Origin: 40-80 sp964503665
Lineage (GTDB): Bacteria > Bacteroidota > Bacteroidia > Flavobacteriales_D > Crocinitomicaceae
Length of the DNA stretch: 41,450 bases
Direction: 5' to 3'
Assembly (NCBI GenBank): GCA_964503665.1
Contig: CAZDAR010000020.1
Location: 1 to 41,450 of the forward strand
Made by a program: the position numbers and the translations under genes. This document shows positions 41,032-41,450 of this stretch, in pieces (within the stretch, counting starts at the first letter, position 1; the number at the start of each line of letters is the position of its first letter). The notes beneath the pieces are model-generated. The model did no database searches, was not told the DNA's origin, and saw only the letters and a program-made list of their open reading frames with translations.

Positions 41032-41395
41032 TAAGCTATCTGTAATTTTCTCTTAAAAAAGCATTTATCTCTCTCAAAATACTAGATAAATAAATTTTAA
41101 GTAGAAACAGCGTTAAAAAAGATGGTGGTTATGAATGCTTATTTGGCTGCTAAAAACAAAATAATAAAGGACACCGAAATGCCCTTTATTATACCTAAAA
41201 CAGTGATTAGAATAGGGTTAAAAAACTCACGTTTTCTTCTACAAAGATAGAGGGCTACCTTCTAATCTGAAATACGCATAACGACGTATTTGTTTCATTT
41301 AGATAATAACAAAAAGCTTTTAATTTTTGAAAACAAACCAATATCACATATTATTCGAACAACTTACGATTCGATACTATTGATATAATGAGAGA
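41032..41395. other. Gene-poor stretch with two dyads
   Basis: No convincing gene is seen. ATAATAAAGG (41161-41170) and CCTTTATTAT (41183-41192) form a perfect 10-base-pair hairpin with a 12-base loop. AAATACG (41270-41276) and CGTATTT (41285-41291) form a dyad with an 8-base centre. A 42-codon open frame (41122-41250) spans the hairpin and is not trusted. Confidence 0.45.
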
Positions 41396-41450
41396 ATGGC
41401 TAAGGGTTGGTATACAAGAAGAGTTAAAGCGATAATCATTTCAGCTATTT
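41396..41450 (+). CDS. Possible 5' end of a gene cut by the window edge
   Basis: An ATG at 41396 opens a frame that runs to the end of the window without a stop: MAKGWYTRRVKAIIISAI. A basic start followed by hydrophobic residues would fit a membrane protein. TACTATTG at 41375-41382 is one base from the TAnnTTTG box. Only 18 codons are visible, so the call is weak. Confidence 0.3.
   Translation, partial: MAKGWYTRRVKAIIISAI

Noticed and set aside
41122..41250. 42-codon open frame with ATG
   Set aside because: It spans a perfect hairpin, has no clear promoter box and no recognisable sequence; chance ORF is more likely.

Overview
The window looks like a stretch of chromosome from a low-GC member of the Bacteroidota, most likely Flavobacteriales; genus cannot be judged by eye. 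The evidence is as follows. Secreted proteins end in Por-secretion (type IX secretion, T9SS) sorting domains. Promoters carry the TAnnTTTG -7 box that is typical of the phylum. Most starts lack a Shine-Dalgarno sequence. A DUF4295 gene lies beside rpmB and rpmG, as is usual in this phylum. The Cas9 is a long (1462 aa) Bacteroidota-type II-C protein.

Left end (1-6250): a type II-C CRISPR-Cas locus. The window opens on one complete 47-nt CRISPR repeat, so the array continues to the left. cas2, cas1 and cas9 follow on the minus strand. A tracrRNA gene, too short to appear as an ORF, lies upstream of cas9 on the plus strand. Its anti-repeat pairs with the repeat, which shows that crRNAs are read from the plus strand, towards cas2. 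The cas9 promoter region contains a perfect inverted repeat, and a terminator-like hairpin sits directly before cas1.

6250-12107 and 18140-20785: three large secreted proteins with T9SS sorting domains. One is an adhesin-like PKD/SprB-repeat protein; two are M43 (pappalysin/cytophagalysin-like) metalloproteases.

12221-17448: a small methyltransferase gene and then a plus-strand cluster that looks like a nitric-oxide or nitrosative-stress and iron-sulfur repair module. It encodes a stand-alone DUF2249 protein, a DUF2249-ScdA_N-hemerythrin (RIC-type) fusion, a second hemerythrin protein, a DUF1858-like/DUF2249/DUF2249 protein, a heme-copper-oxidase-subunit-I-like membrane protein and a DUF59 (MIP18) protein. 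Two perfect inverted repeats lie at its promoters. This is the most system-like accessory region of the window.

20850-40963: mostly core genes. They include ftsY, DUF4295, rpmG, rpmB, cinA, a DUF4197 lipoprotein, a nucleoside phosphorylase, aroC, an M28 peptidase, a SUI1-type initiation factor, a GDPD-like lipoprotein, a C-terminal processing protease, a DUF1573 lipoprotein, ruvC, a flippase-like membrane protein, a GT2 glycosyltransferase, DUF2795, DUF2141, a PduO-type cobalamin adenosyltransferase, an O-methyltransferase-like protein, DUF4301, thioredoxin, serS, rpmA and rplU. Structured non-coding stretches lie at 28073-28219, 34653-34778, 38453-38563 and 41161-41291. The window ends in what may be the first codons of another gene.

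All assignments come from reading motifs and base pairing by eye. No database search or folding program was run.
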